64,000 nucleotides of DNA from Actinomycetota bacterium (GTDB taxonomy: Bacteria > Actinomycetota > CADDZG01 > WHSQ01): positions 481,859-545,858 of the forward strand of contig JAUJNI010000001.1 in the NCBI GenBank assembly GCA_030446465.1, in the 5' to 3' direction. The stretch's first letter is position 1, and each line of letters starts with the position of its first letter. Made by a program: the position numbers and the translations under genes. The notes beneath the pieces were generated by a model that searched no databases, had not been told where the DNA came from, and was given only the letters and a program-made list of their open reading frames with translations. Positions 1-9,742 of the stretch are shown here, piece after piece.

Positions 1-2393
1 CGCTTACCGGCAAGGGCGTACACCTCGTCACCGTGAACGACTACCTCGTCAAGCGCGACTCCGAGTGGATGGGGCAGATCTACCGCCGCCTGGGGCTAAC
101 GACCGGTCTGATCCAGGGTCAGATGTCTCCTGCGGAACGCAAGCCTGCGTACGCCTCGGACATCACTTACGGGACGAACAACGAAATGGGCTTTGACTAC
201 CTCCGCGACAACATGGCGACGGAGCACAACCGGCTGGTCCAGCGGGGCTTCAACTACGCGATCGTGGATGAGGTGGACTCCATCCTGATCGACGAGGCAA
301 GGACTCCTCTCATCATCTCGGGCGCAGTGCAGGAGTCGACCAAGTGGTACGTGCAGTTCGCCCGCATTGCGACTCGCCTCAGCCGAGACGTGCATTACGA
401 GATCGATGAGAAGAAGCGCACGGTGGCGATCGCGGAGGAGGGCGTCACCAAGGTCGAGGAGATGCTCGGTGTGGAGAACCTCTACGACCATGTCAACGTC
501 GACATGGTGCATCACCTCGAGGCCGCGGTGCGCGCCAAGGAGCTCTACAAGCGCGACGTCGAGTACGTCGTCGAACACGGCGAGGTAAAGATCGTCGACG
601 AGTTCACCGGACGCATTCTGCCGGGTCGTCGTTATTCGGAAGGCCTCCACCAGGCCATCGAGGCCAAGGAGGGCGTCCGCATCAAAGAGGAGAACCAGAC
701 CCTCGCCACCATCACGTTGCAGAACTACTTCCGCATGTACGACAAGTTGGCCGGAATGACGGGCACCGCGCAAACGGAGGCCGCCGAGTTCGGTCACATC
801 TACAAGCTAGAGGTGGCCCAGATCCCGACCAACCTTCCGATGATCCGCGCCGATGACCAGGACTTGATCTACAAGACCGCAGAGGCGAAATGGCAGGCGG
901 TCTCGGACGACCTGGTCGAGCGCTATGCGAAGGGCCAGCCGGTCCTCATCGGTACGGTGTCGGTCGAGAAATCGGAGCTCCTTTCTAGGATCTTGTCGAA
1001 GCGCGGCGTGCCGCACGCTGTCCTCAATGCAAAGAACCACGAGAAGGAAGCCGCCATTGTTGCCCAGGCCGGGCGGCTCGGCGCGATCACGGTGGCTACG
1101 AACATGGCCGGTCGAGGCGTCGACATCATCCTGGGAGGAAACCCCGAGGGCATGGCGCGCCAGGAGATGCAGGCTCGAGGTTGGGACAACGACGCCTACC
1201 TCCTCGACGAGTACCCCTCGAGCGAGCGAATGGAGTACGAGGCCGAGTTCGACGCGCTATACGAGAAGTTCAAGAAGCAGTGCGCGGTGGAGCGAGAGGA
1301 AGTCCTCGAGCGGGGGGGTCTCTACGTTCTCGGGACCGAGCGGCATGAGTCGCGCCGTATCGACAATCAGCTGCGAGGCCGGTCCGGCCGTCAGGGTGAC
1401 CCGGGAGAGAGCCGCTTCTACTTGTCCTTAGAGGACGACTTGATGCGGCTGTTCGCGTCCGACCGTATCGCAGGGATGATGGAACGCCTCAAAATCCCCG
1501 ATGACGTCCCCATCGAAGCCAAGCTCGTCTCACGTGCGATCGAGCGGGCTCAGACGCAGGTCGAGTCCATGAACTTCGAGATCAGAAAGAACGTACTCAA
1601 GTACGACGAGGTCATGGACAAGCAGCGTCAGGTCATCTACGGCGAGCGACGAAACATCCTCGAGGGCGAAGACTTCCGGGACCAGGCCCTGGACTTGATC
1701 ACGGACGCGGTCGAGGCCACCATTGCCGAGCACGCAAGCCCTGAGGTTGCCTTCGACGATTGGGACTGGGAGCAGCTTCTCGCATCGGTCCGAGAAGTCT
1801 GGCCCACGACGATCACCCCCGGGGACTTCGATCCCAACACCACCGAGTACGAAGACGTTCTCGAGCGATTTCTCGCCGACGCGGTGCAGACCTATGAGGG
1901 GCGAGAGCGTGAGCTGGGGGCCGAGCAGATGCGCCAGATCGAGCGACTGGTCCTGCTCTCCGTAATCGACAACCGCTGGCGCGAGCACCTTTACGAGATG
2001 GACTACCTCCAGGAGGGCATCGGGCTACGGGCGATGGCCCAGAAGGACCCTCTGGTGGAGTACCAACGAGAGGGATTCTTGATGTTCGCCCAGATGCAAG
2101 AGACCATCAAGGCCGACTTCGCCCGCTACATGTTCCACGTCGAGACGGTGCGTGAGGATCAGAGGAGAAGCGAGCCGAGCCGCATACGCCAAGAGCGCCG
2201 CCAGTTGCCCCTTGCGAGCATGAGGGCTGGGGCCGGGGACACCGATGAGGGTGCACCGGCCGCCGGAGACGAGGCTTCCGTAGTGCAGCAGGCTCGTTCG
2301 GACAAGATCCCTCGAAACGCCCCCTGCCCTTGTGGATCGGGCAAGAAGTACAAGCAGTGCCACGGCCGCCCCGGCGCGGCCGAGATCTCCTAG
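1..2393 (+). CDS. secA: Preprotein translocase ATPase SecA (5' end outside window)
   Basis: SecA is the ATP-driven motor that pushes unfolded precursors through the SecYEG channel at the inner face of the membrane. The frame is already open at the window edge ([15 protein letters not shown] from base 3), so the N-terminal Walker A region is missing only because the window starts there. Visible landmarks in order: the [16 protein letters not shown] helicase motif (about 265-310), [13 protein letters not shown], the [14 protein letters not shown] helicase motif (about 1097-1138), [15 protein letters not shown] (about 1372-1415), the helical scaffold domain, and a C-terminal zinc-binding SEC-C tail [14 protein letters not shown] (about 2323-2364) that in this family contacts SecB or the ribosome. 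The stop is TAG at 2391. No neighbour is within 400 bases downstream, so this looks like the end of a transcript. Confidence 0.97.
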   Translation, partial: LTGKGVHLVTVNDYLVKRDSEWMGQIYRRLGLTTGLIQGQMSPAERKPAYASDITYGTNNEMGFDYLRDNMATEHNRLVQRGFNYAIVDEVDSILIDEARTPLIISGAVQESTKWYVQFARIATRLSRDVHYEIDEKKRTVAIAEEGVTKVEEMLGVENLYDHVNVDMVHHLEAAVRAKELYKRDVEYVVEHGEVKIVDEFTGRILPGRRYSEGLHQAIEAKEGVRIKEENQTLATITLQNYFRMYDKLAGMTGTAQTEAAEFGHIYKLEVAQIPTNLPMIRADDQDLIYKTAEAKWQAVSDDLVERYAKGQPVLIGTVSVEKSELLSRILSKRGVPHAVLNAKNHEKEAAIVAQAGRLGAITVATNMAGRGVDIILGGNPEGMARQEMQARGWDNDAYLLDEYPSSERMEYEAEFDALYEKFKKQCAVEREEVLERGGLYVLGTERHESRRIDNQLRGRSGRQGDPGESRFYLSLEDDLMRLFASDRIAGMMERLKIPDDVPIEAKLVSRAIERAQTQVESMNFEIRKNVLKYDEVMDKQRQVIYGERRNILEGEDFRDQALDLITDAVEATIAEHASPEVAFDDWDWEQLLASVREVWPTTITPGDFDPNTTEYEDVLERFLADAVQTYEGRERELGAEQMRQIERLVLLSVIDNRWREHLYEMDYLQEGIGLRAMAQKDPLVEYQREGFLMFAQMQETIKADFARYMFHVETVREDQRRSEPSRIRQERRQLPLASMRAGAGDTDEGAPAAGDEASVVQQARSDKIPRNAPCPCGSGKKYKQCHGRPGAAEIS

Positions 2394-2428
2394 CGGCTTA
2401 ACCAACTCGCCTACTCAGGGTCTGTAGT

Positions 2429-2596
2429 CCGCTGCGGGCGGCGGGTGCCCGCTTCGCTCACGCACCCCACTTTTCTCAGCGTTCGCTCCGGGGCACCCAC
2501 CGTCCTCGCGGTGCCCTCTTGATCCGCTGCGGGCGGCGGAGGTCCCTCCGCTCAGGCACGGCACTCTTTTTAGCCTTCGCTTCGGGACCTCCGCCG
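2429..2596. repeat. Two diverged tandem units, each folding into a long stem-loop
   Basis: Two similar units begin with the same ccgctgcgggcggcgg word (about 2429 and 2524). Unit 1 pairs 2439-2450 with 2491-2502 (11 of 12 pairs around GGGTGCCC/GGGCACCC). Unit 2 pairs 2534-2546 with 2584-2596 (13 of 13, CGGCGGAGGTCCC with its complement). The stem sequences differ between the units but pairing is kept in both, which suggests selection on structure. The DNA lies between secA and the surface-protein gene. It could be a structured RNA, a double terminator-like region without T-tracts, or a DNA-level element. Confidence 0.6.
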
Positions 2597-2611
2597 TCCT
2601 GCGGCCGCATG

Positions 2612-2646
2612 CCCTGACTAGTCAGGGGGGACCCGAGGACTAGTCC
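2612..2646. promoter_or_regulatory. Two perfect palindromes sharing the core ACTAGT
   Basis: ccctgactagtcaggg (2612-2627) is a perfect 16-base palindrome, and ggactagtcc (2637-2646) is a perfect 10-base palindrome 9 bases later with the same gACTAGTc centre. They precede the surface-protein gene by about 150 bases. Paired palindromes of this type are typical dimeric repressor sites, but no regulator can be named. Confidence 0.4.
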
Positions 2647-2795
2647 AAATGGGTGGTTTTTCCATTTCTCCCCGATTGGGGGAGGAGTCCTTCCCCATAG
2701 TGACGAAATGCTATCCCACGACTACAGAGAGTGATCTTCCCCCAAGGGGAACGAGTCCGAGTAGGCGCAAATGTCGGCACTACATGGAGGTCGAG

Positions 2796-4007
2796 ATGCG
2801 AAGGATGTTTGGTCGAGTAACCGGGGCCCTGGGATTGTGGGCGCTGGCTTTGTCGGTGATGTTGCTGCTGGTTGCACCGGCTGCCATGGCAGCGCCCGGA
2901 AATGCATCCACAACGGGGCAGCAGAAGAGCAGTGAGGCGAGCTCCAAGTCGCAGGGATCTAAGCCGGCTGCCAAGCCCGCTCCAAGCGCCAAGCCCGCAC
3001 CAAAGGCCAAGCCCGCACCAAAGGCCAAGCCCACACCAAAGGCCAAGCCGACACCAAAGGCCAAGCCCACACCAAAGGCCAAGCCCGCACCGAAGCCGGC
3101 CCCGCAACCCAAATCAGGAAGCGACCATGACGGTGATGCCGACAGCGACTCGGGCACGCATCAGGAAGACAGCCATGACACCGAGCCGGATGCCACCCCG
3201 AGCGACAACGCGCATCCGTCGGGCAAGGACCGTTCCGGTGAAAGCGGCGGATCGGGCAACCAGGGCAACTCCGAGTCGACCCCCGACCAGGATGGTCACG
3301 GTCCCGAGCGAGACTACGAGGGCACGGACAAGCCGGGTGGCTCGGGCGGCGTCGACAAGGACGACCAGGACGGCAACAACGGCTGTGGCAACGACGATGA
3401 CTTCGAGGACGACAACGAGGGCTGGTGCGGACACAAGCCGAAGAAGGACAAGAAGGCCAAGGACGACGAAGCCGAAGAAGAGGTTGGTGAGGACGACGAT
3501 CTGACCAATGACCAGCTCGAGCATGAGCTTGGTGAGGACATCGATCGTGACGACGAGGTCACGCCCGGCGACGACACCGACGACGGGGAGACCCCAGGCG
3601 ACGACACCGAAGGCGACACCCCCGGCGACGACACGGACGCAGACGAGACACAGGACGACGAAGAGGTCGTCGGTGGCTCCGAGGAGCCGTGCACCGGTGA
3701 GATAGCGCCCGACGAAGCCGCCGTCTGTGAGGTGGGCACCCAGGTCCTGGGCGGAATCATCCGCAGGTCCCTCGGCTCGTCGAGCACCGTGGCGGACACC
3801 GCGACTACGAGCGGGCGTGTCACAGTCGCAGAGGTAGCGGCCGCCGACACGGCCCAGGCCGGGAGGTCCGGCACGTCCCAGGATCTGCTCGGAGGAGCGC
3901 TTCCCTTCACGGGAGCAGAGCTGGGGACCTTTGCGATCGCCGCACTCGCGCTGATAAGCGCAGGCGCAGCGGCCATGGTCCTGGCTCGTAGGAGGCAGCA
4001 CAACTAG
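2796..4007 (+). CDS. Secreted low-complexity surface protein with LPFTG sortase signal
   Basis: The start ATG at 2796 is chosen because GGAGG lies just upstream (2786-2790) and the product opens with a signal peptide (MRRMFGRV, then a Leu-rich core ending in AMA-AP near residue 30). The mature chain has a Pro/Lys/Ala tandem block (KAKPAP/KAKPTP), a long Asp/Glu/Gly/Ser-rich region with repeated GDDT segments, and a C-terminal wall-sorting signal: LPFTG, a hydrophobic helix and a RRRQHN basic tail. The layout predicts a protein covalently attached to peptidoglycan by a sortase, with the Pro/Lys part spanning the wall and the acidic part exposed, possibly binding cations. No catalytic domain is visible. 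A sortase-like gene lies far away at 57.8 kb; whether it acts on this protein is unknown. Confidence 0.85.
   Translation: MRRMFGRVTGALGLWALALSVMLLLVAPAAMAAPGNASTTGQQKSSEASSKSQGSKPAAKPAPSAKPAPKAKPAPKAKPTPKAKPTPKAKPTPKAKPAPKPAPQPKSGSDHDGDADSDSGTHQEDSHDTEPDATPSDNAHPSGKDRSGESGGSGNQGNSESTPDQDGHGPERDYEGTDKPGGSGGVDKDDQDGNNGCGNDDDFEDDNEGWCGHKPKKDKKAKDDEAEEEVGEDDDLTNDQLEHELGEDIDRDDEVTPGDDTDDGETPGDDTEGDTPGDDTDADETQDDEEVVGGSEEPCTGEIAPDEAAVCEVGTQVLGGIIRRSLGSSSTVADTATTSGRVTVAEVAAADTAQAGRSGTSQDLLGGALPFTGAELGTFAIAALALISAGAAAMVLARRRQHN
2974..3107 (+). repeat. 18-bp coding tandem repeat (Lys-Ala-Lys-Pro-Ala/Thr-Pro)
   Basis: About seven copies of an 18-base unit (core ccaaaggccaag) encode KAKPAP or KAKPTP in the surface protein. 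The periodicity keeps the frame, so copy-number change would lengthen or shorten the wall-spanning stalk. Confidence 0.8.
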
Positions 4008-4029
4008 CAGACCGAGCAACACAACTAAA

Positions 4030-4055
4030 GGGGGCCGGTGTTCCGGCCCCCTTTT
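4030..4055 (+). terminator. Intrinsic terminator after the surface-protein gene
   Basis: A perfect 9-bp stem (GGGGGCCGG at 4030-4038, CCGGCCCCC at 4043-4051) with a TGTT loop is followed by TTTT. It ends the LPFTG gene transcript and separates it from prfB. Confidence 0.9.
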
Positions 4056-4119
4056 CGTGCGTACGGACCGGCGGTGGATGCATAGTCGGCTCGGTGCGTC
4101 CTTGTACCCTTGAAGCACC

Positions 4120-5224
4120 ATGGAAGACATCGGAGAACGACTTCAAGCAATACAAGCGAAGCTAGCCCAGATTAAGGACTACCTTTGACGTACCAACCAA
4201 GAAGGCCCGCCTAGACGAGCTCAAGGAAGCTTCGGCGGACCTTGGGTTTTGGGACGACACGGGGGCGGCTCAGCAGGCTATGTCGGAGCTGTCGCGCCTC
4301 GCCGAGGACGTCTCTAGCTACGAGGCCTTCTCCCAGCGGACCTCAGACGCTCGCGTGCTTCTCGAGCTCGCGGTGAGTGAGGAGGATGCGGCGTCGTTGC
4401 GAGAGGTCGCCTCGGAGACAGAAGCGCTCGAGAAAGAGATCGAGGTTCTCGAGGTCGCTGCTCTTTTGGGTGGCGAGTTCGATGACGCTCCTGCAATCCT
4501 CGAGGTTCACGCAGGTGAAGGAGGCACCGACTCCCAGGACTGGGCGGACATGCTCGTGCGCATGTACCTTCGTTGGAGCGAGCGGCATGGGTTCAAGGCG
4601 GACATCGTGGAGACGACTCCTGGGGAAGAGGCAGGGACCAAGAGTGCGACCATCACGGTGGCTGGCCGCCACGTCTACGGCCTGCTATCCACGGAGCGAG
4701 GGGTTCACCGCATGGTTCGCATATCGCCCTTCGATGCCGCCAAGCGGAGGCACACCTCTTTTGCTTCGGTCGATGTAACCCCCGAGGTGGAAGAAGACGT
4801 TGAGGTGGAAGTCAATCCGGACGACCTCAGGATCGACACCTACCGTTCGTCGGGAGCCGGCGGCCAACATGTGAACGTCACGGACTCCGCGGTTCGTATC
4901 ACGCACCTGCCGACGGGCATTGTGGTGTCGTGTCAGAACGAGCGTTCGCAGATGCAGAATCGAGCGGTGGCGATGCGGATCCTAAAATCCCGTCTGCTTG
5001 CGAAGGCCCGCCAGGAGCGAGAAGCGGAGCTTCAAGCGCTGCGAGGCGTCAAGCGCGACATCGGGTTCGGCTCCCAGATCCGTTCCTATGTGCTTCACCC
5101 TTATCAACTGGTGAAGGATCACCGAACTAATCTGGAGGTTGGAAACGTACAGGCCGTGCTAGACGGCGCCATCGATCGGTTCGTGGAAGCCGAGCTCAGG
5201 CGAAGGACCGGCGAGGAGGTCTAG
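4120..5224 (+). CDS. prfB: Peptide chain release factor 2, with programmed +1 frameshift
   Basis: RF2 recognises UAA and UGA stop codons and triggers peptide release. The gene starts at ATG 4120 and reads 22 codons to an in-frame TGA (4186-4188). A +1 shift at CTT-TGA-C continues as DVPTKKARLDELKEASADLGFW to the TAG at 5222, giving about 367 residues, the usual RF2 length. The SPF anticodon-like tripeptide (near 4720) identifies RF2 rather than RF1, and the GGQ peptidyl-transferase motif is at about 4858-4866. Downstream lie ftsE and ftsX, the order seen in other actinobacteria. Reading only from ATG 4280 would lose the N-terminal domain, so the frameshifted form is the correct model. Confidence 0.96.
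4174..4189 (+). promoter_or_regulatory. prfB: RF2 autoregulatory +1 frameshift site
   Basis: An internal Shine-Dalgarno-like AAGGA (4174-4178) lies four bases before the slippery CTT (4183-4185), which is followed by the poorly terminating TGAC. When RF2 is scarce, ribosomes slip +1 and make RF2; when it is abundant they stop at TGA. The purine tract is weaker than the well-known AGGGGG, which may change frameshift efficiency. Confidence 0.93.
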
Positions 5225-5311
5225 CGATGGAGGTTCTGGGATAGAACGGACACGATCACCACGCACCCCAGTGGCAAGCACAGCTGCGCAAGTTCGCTAC
5301 CCTGATTTGCC

Positions 5312-5998
5312 ATGATCAAGACCGTCAACGTCGACAAGGAGTACATGGAGGGCTCACGCGCGATCGATGGGCTCTCGCTGGACATCGAGAAGGGCGAGTT
5401 CGTCTTCATCGTCGGTCCTTCGGGATCGGGGAAGTCCACCTTCATCAAGATGCTCACTAAGGAGGAGGAGCCCACCAACGGCGAGATCTACGTCGCAGGC
5501 AAGAACCTGGCAAGCCTGCCGAAGTGGCGAGTGCCCTACCTTCGCCGCAACGTGGGCTGTGTGTTCCAGGACTTCAAGCTGTTGCCCAACAGGACCGTGT
5601 TCGAAAACGTTGCCTTCGCGCTCGAGGTCATCGGCCGCCCCAGCACTGTGGTTCGACGACAGGTGCCGCAAATCCTCGAGTTGGTAGGGCTTGGCGAGAA
5701 GCTCGATCGGTTCCCGGACGAGCTCTCCGGGGGCGAGCAGCAACGGGTCTCTATTGCCCGGGCGTTCGTCAATCGTCCGTTGATCTTGCTCGCCGATGAG
5801 CCGACGGGTAACCTCGACCCTGCGACTTCCGTTGGGATCATGCGACTGCTGGACCGGATAAATCGCACGGGGACGACTGTCGTCATGGCCACGCACGATC
5901 ATGCGATCGTCGATTCGATGCGGCGGCGAGTGGTCGAGCTCGAGGGAGGGCGTGTAGTCAGAGATCAGTCGCGCGGGATATATGGAGTGGGGACCTGA
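5312..5998 (+). CDS. ftsE: Cell division ABC-type ATPase FtsE
   Basis: FtsE is the cytosolic ATPase of the FtsEX complex, which transmits ATP hydrolysis to peptidoglycan hydrolases at the septum. The 228-residue product has all ABC motifs: Walker [10 protein letters not shown] (near residue 37), a Q-loop [11 protein letters not shown], the signature LSGGEQQR (near 136), Walker [13 protein letters not shown] (near 160) and the H-loop ATHDH. ftsX follows with no gap, and a (broken) M23 hydrolase gene comes next, the expected effector. Confidence 0.96.
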   Translation: MIKTVNVDKEYMEGSRAIDGLSLDIEKGEFVFIVGPSGSGKSTFIKMLTKEEEPTNGEIYVAGKNLASLPKWRVPYLRRNVGCVFQDFKLLPNRTVFENVAFALEVIGRPSTVVRRQVPQILELVGLGEKLDRFPDELSGGEQQRVSIARAFVNRPLILLADEPTGNLDPATSVGIMRLLDRINRTGTTVVMATHDHAIVDSMRRRVVELEGGRVVRDQSRGIYGVGT

Positions 5999-5999
5999 T

Positions 6000-6881
6000 A
6001 TGCGGTTTGGATACTTTCTTTCCGAGACGGTCACGAACCTTCGACGCAATCTGCTCATGACCATCGCCGCGATCTCAACGGTCGCAATCTCGTTGTTGCT
6101 GCTGGGCGGCGTTCAGATTCTCGGGATGATGGTCAACAATGTGACCCTCGATTGGGAGTCGAAGGTCGAGGTCTCCGCATTCCTGCGAAGCAACGCCAGC
6201 CCGGGCGAGATCCAAGCCCTAGAGACCGAGCTCGGGGAGATGCCCGAGGTCGAGTTCGTGACGTTCGTCTCGAAAGAAGAGGCGTTCGAGGAATTCAAAC
6301 AGATGTATCCTGATAAGCCGCAGTTCTACGAGAGCATTCCGGAAGACTCCCTGCCCGCGTCACTGCGGATCAAGCTGACCGACGCCGACTACACCGAGGC
6401 GGTTGCTTCTCGCATCAGCGGCGCTCCTGCGATCGATGAGGTTGAGTTCGGGGGGGACTTCGTAAGGAAGCTGCTCCAGGTCAACGCGGTGCTTCGGACC
6501 ATCACCTTCGGCATGTCGTTGATCCTTCTTGTCGCTGCAGCGGCCCTCATCGCCAACACCATCCGCCTCGCCATTTATGCCCGGCGTGAGGAGATCGGCA
6601 TCATGAAGCTGGTCGGTGCCACCAACTGGTTCATTCGCATCCCCTTCTTGCTCGAGGGCGTCTTCGCGGCTCTGGTGGGTGCCTTGGTGGCCGCAGCCAT
6701 CGTCGTCGCTGCACAACTCTTGGTGTTCTCTCGTATCGGAGAGCTGCCGCTGTTCCAGCAAGCGTTCAACTTCTCATCCGGCGAGATCTTCACGGTTCTG
6801 GGCCTCGTCGGGGGCGTCGGCGTCTTGATCGGGCTCCTTGGTTCTGGCATGGCGCTCAGACGCTTCCTCGAGCCGGCGTAA
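6000..6881 (+). CDS. ftsX: Cell division permease-like protein FtsX
   Basis: FtsX is the membrane partner of FtsE and carries an extracellular loop that binds and activates wall hydrolases. I place the start at ATG 6000, one base after the ftsE stop, giving MRFGYFLSETVTNLRRN, the usual FtsX N-terminus; an in-frame ATG at 5982 would overlap ftsE. The 293-residue product has one N-terminal membrane helix, a periplasm-facing domain of about 130 residues (VEVSAFLR to VEFGGDFV), then three C-terminal helices with the FtsX/MacB-type RREEIGIMKLVGAT motif. Confidence 0.95.
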   Translation: MRFGYFLSETVTNLRRNLLMTIAAISTVAISLLLLGGVQILGMMVNNVTLDWESKVEVSAFLRSNASPGEIQALETELGEMPEVEFVTFVSKEEAFEEFKQMYPDKPQFYESIPEDSLPASLRIKLTDADYTEAVASRISGAPAIDEVEFGGDFVRKLLQVNAVLRTITFGMSLILLVAAAALIANTIRLAIYARREEIGIMKLVGATNWFIRIPFLLEGVFAALVGALVAAAIVVAAQLLVFSRIGELPLFQQAFNFSSGEIFTVLGLVGGVGVLIGLLGSGMALRRFLEPA

Positions 6882-7004
6882 CCCTGCTCGCCCTCAAGGC
6901 GCAGGGGCAGGGGGCCGAACTCTCGGTAAAGAAACCCGTCCTACTTCTGTTTCGACAGTGAATGGTGTTCAATCTGGTGGTTGAGTTCGACGCGCGGGCG
7001 ACAC

Positions 7005-8527
7005 ATGTCTAGGACCACGTCCCTGGCTGCAAGGTGGGTCGGGATCCTGCTCGCCCTGTTTGCCTGTCTTGCCACGGTGGCGATCCCGGCCTCGGCGTCG
7101 GATCCTGAGGACCGCCTCCAGCGGCTGCAAGAGAGAAGAGAGCAGGTCGGCGACAAGATTCGGTCCACTCACCGGCGCGGAGCTTCGCTCGATTCCCGCA
7201 TCGATGTCCTCGACCGCAGGGCCGAGGACATCCAGGGCCAGATCACAGCGCTCGAGACCAACATCGCTGCCCTCGATGATCGCATCTCGGTCACGCAAGA
7301 CCGCCTCAGTGAGGCGCAGCAGCGCCTGGCTTACCTCTCAGATGAGCTGCTCGACGTCCAGGCGCAGCTCGCCGACAGGACGGAGGCATTGACGAGGCGT
7401 GCGATCGACCTCTACAAGGCGGGCCCCGGCGCTCCGGTCGGTGGTCTGGTGAGCTCCGAATCGTTCTCGGACCTGGTCGATCGCTATGCCTATTACGAAT
7501 CCGCCCTGGACGCCGACGCCGAGTTCCTCGACGAGATCGGGGTGCTCCGCTCGGTCACCGAAGACCGGCGCGCCGAGGTCGAGGCGAAGAAAGAAGAGAT
7601 AGCCGCGGCGAAGCTTCAGCTGGAAGCGGACCGCGCCGGAGGTCGCAGCCGCAAGAGACCAAAAGGCGGGCGTCCTCGAGGCCCAAGAGACCTTGATCGC
7701 CGAGAAGGAGGAGGTCCTTAGAGGAGTTCTTGGGCGCGAGTCTCAGCTCGAGAGTGTCGCCCAAGAGCTCGAGAGGGACTCCCAGCGGGTGAAAGACCTG
7801 CTCGCCGCCCAAGCTGCGGAGCGAGCCGCCGCCCGAGCCGCGGAGCGAGCCGCCGCCAGAGCCGCCGCCGCGAGCAGCGGAGCGAGCCGCCGCCCAAGCT
7901 GCGGAGCGAGCCGCCGCCCAAGCTGCGGAGCGAGCCGCCGCCCAAGCTGCGGAGCGAGCCGCCGCCCGAGCCGCGGAGCGAGCCGCCGCCAGAGCCGCCG
8001 CCCGCGCCGCCGCACTCCAGCCGACCCCCCAGGAGCCAAGTCCTCCCGCGATCGCCTCGGCGCCATCTCCTGAGCCGTCGACCCCGAGCTCTCCAGATCC
8101 AAGCCCACCCCCGGGTGGGTCACCATCACCCCCCGCCACGGGTGCCCGGCTCGCATGGCCCACTCCCGGGCCCGTCTTCTCTCCCTTCGGATACCGGACT
8201 CACCCGATCTTTGGAGACACCCGCCTGCACAGCGGCGTCGACATCGGCGGTGCTTACGGCGCTCCGGTGTGGGCCGCGGAGGACGGCGTCGTGGTCTTCG
8301 CCGGGACCATGAGCGGTTACGGCAACGCGGTCATCGTCGACCACGGCGGCGGACTTGCTACGACTTATAACCACCTTTCGGCGTTCCAGGTGGGAACCGG
8401 TCAGCGAGTAGCACGGGGCCAGCAGATAGCGAACGTCGGTTGCACCGGATACTGCACCGGCCCCCACCTCCACTTCGAGGTTCGCATCAACGGCACCCCT
8501 GTCGATCCGATGCCGTATCTCCAGTAA
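7005..8527 (+). pseudogene. FtsEX-associated M23 (LytM) peptidoglycan hydrolase, two frameshifts
   Basis: The intended protein is an EnvC/RipC-like septal hydrolase: a signal peptide from ATG 7005, a long coiled coil (about 7090-7850), an Ala/Arg/Glu-rich 24-base repeat region, a Pro/Ser linker and a C-terminal LytM domain. The LytM zinc site is intact: GYRTHPIFG, RLHSGVD and GPHLHFEVR. No single frame covers it. The first frame ends at 7721 after an apparent extra G near 7638; the second is left after an apparent extra G near 7870; the third runs to the TAA at 8525. Removing one base at each place restores a continuous chain. The preserved catalytic residues and GC-rich homopolymer context make sequence error a serious alternative to true inactivation. 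The position after ftsX fits a division amidase activator or endopeptidase. Confidence 0.82.
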
Positions 8528-8554
8528 GTGACACAGACGCACTACCCTTGAGCC

Positions 8555-9742
8555 ATGAGTCCTTGGCAGAAGATCTTCGTAGCCATCCTTGCGGCGGTTA
8601 CGCTCGTAGCGGGCGGAGTAGTTGTGGGTTACTCGCTCGGGGAGCAGGCTGAACCACAAGCTACGGTCATCGGCTCAACCTCCGACGCCAAAGGGCTTCA
8701 GCTGATCGAGCAGACCTTTTCCACGATCATGTCGACTTCTGTTGACCCCCCGAGTAAGGAGGAGCTCGCCCGCGGCGCCATCAAGGGCATGACCAAGGTC
8801 CTGAAGAAGTCGGGAGACCCGTACGCGCTCTTCTACACCCCCCAGGCCTACCGCTCGTTTCAGGAGCTTACGACCGGCCAGTTCTCCGGTATTGGGGTCT
8901 GGGTCGAGGAGCGGGACGGGAACCTGGAGGTCCTTTCGGTCCTTCCCTCCACACCTGCTCTCGAGGCAGGCCTTCGGCCCGGTGACTTGATCGAGGTCGT
9001 CGACGGCCAGCAGGTCGAGGAGCTCTCGACCGACGAGGCGGTTGGTCGGATCAAGGGCAAGGAGGGGACGGACGTGACGCTTGGAGTCCGGCGTGGGGGC
9101 GAGCAGCTCTCTTTCACGATCACCCGGGCGACGATTGACCTGCCGAATTTAATGGCCAACATGACGCCCGACGACCTTGGTTACGTGCAGCTGTTCGGCT
9201 TCGCCAGGGGGGCCGGGGACCAGCTCCGCGACGAGGTCCAGAAGCTCACCGATCAGGGCGCCCGAGGAGTGATCCTGGACCTCAGAGACAACGGGGGAGG
9301 CTTGTTCTCCGAGGGGGTTGAAGTCGCGAGCGTGTTCCTCGAGAGCGGCGAGGTGGTTACTTACAAGGAGAAGTCACAGCCCGAGGTGGTCTATGACGCA
9401 GAGGGTGATGCGTTCGAAGAGATCCCTCTCGTGGTGCTCGTCAACCAAAGAACCGCGAGCGCATCCGAGATCGTGACGGGCGCGCTCCAGGACCGGGACC
9501 GAGCCATCGTGGTCGGCACCACCACGTTCGGAAAGGGATCGGTCCAGGAAGTCCTTCCGCTGTCCGACTCCTCTGCATTGAAGCTGACGATCGGCGCCTA
9601 TTTCACTCCAGACGGCAAGCAGATAAACGGCCAGGGAATCGAGCCCGACGTTGTTGTGAAGGCGAGTCCCCGGGTCCAGAAACGTCGGGCGGTCGAGATC
9701 CTGAAGGGCATAGGCATCTCGTCGTCCGCGTCCGGTGGCTAA
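8555..9742 (+). CDS. S41 C-terminal processing peptidase with PDZ domain
   Basis: This 395-residue protease probably acts outside the membrane on protein C-termini, in the CtpA/Prc family. It starts at ATG 8555 with a single N-terminal membrane anchor (VAILAAVTLVAGGVVVGYSLG). A PDZ domain follows (GIGVWVEERDGNLEVLSVLP through GDLIEVVDGQQVEEL, about residues 110-190), then the S41 fold with LDLRDNGGG, the catalytic Ser in RTASASEIV and the catalytic Lys in TTFGKGSVQ. The 3' end overlaps smpB by 8 bases, so the two are probably cotranscribed. Confidence 0.95.
   Translation: MSPWQKIFVAILAAVTLVAGGVVVGYSLGEQAEPQATVIGSTSDAKGLQLIEQTFSTIMSTSVDPPSKEELARGAIKGMTKVLKKSGDPYALFYTPQAYRSFQELTTGQFSGIGVWVEERDGNLEVLSVLPSTPALEAGLRPGDLIEVVDGQQVEELSTDEAVGRIKGKEGTDVTLGVRRGGEQLSFTITRATIDLPNLMANMTPDDLGYVQLFGFARGAGDQLRDEVQKLTDQGARGVILDLRDNGGGLFSEGVEVASVFLESGEVVTYKEKSQPEVVYDAEGDAFEEIPLVVLVNQRTASASEIVTGALQDRDRAIVVGTTTFGKGSVQEVLPLSDSSALKLTIGAYFTPDGKQINGQGIEPDVVVKASPRVQKRRAVEILKGIGISSSASGG

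Noticed and set aside
2974-3107. Tandem repeats considered as CRISPR
   Set aside because: The 18-base repeats are contiguous and keep the reading frame of a surface protein.
3114-4130. 338-codon minus-strand frame
   Set aside because: Shadow of the Asp-rich repeats of the LPFTG gene and of the terminator region.
7800-8000. Short repeats resembling a CRISPR array
   Set aside because: The 24-base units are coding (AERAAAQA) in the hydrolase coiled coil and have no spacers.
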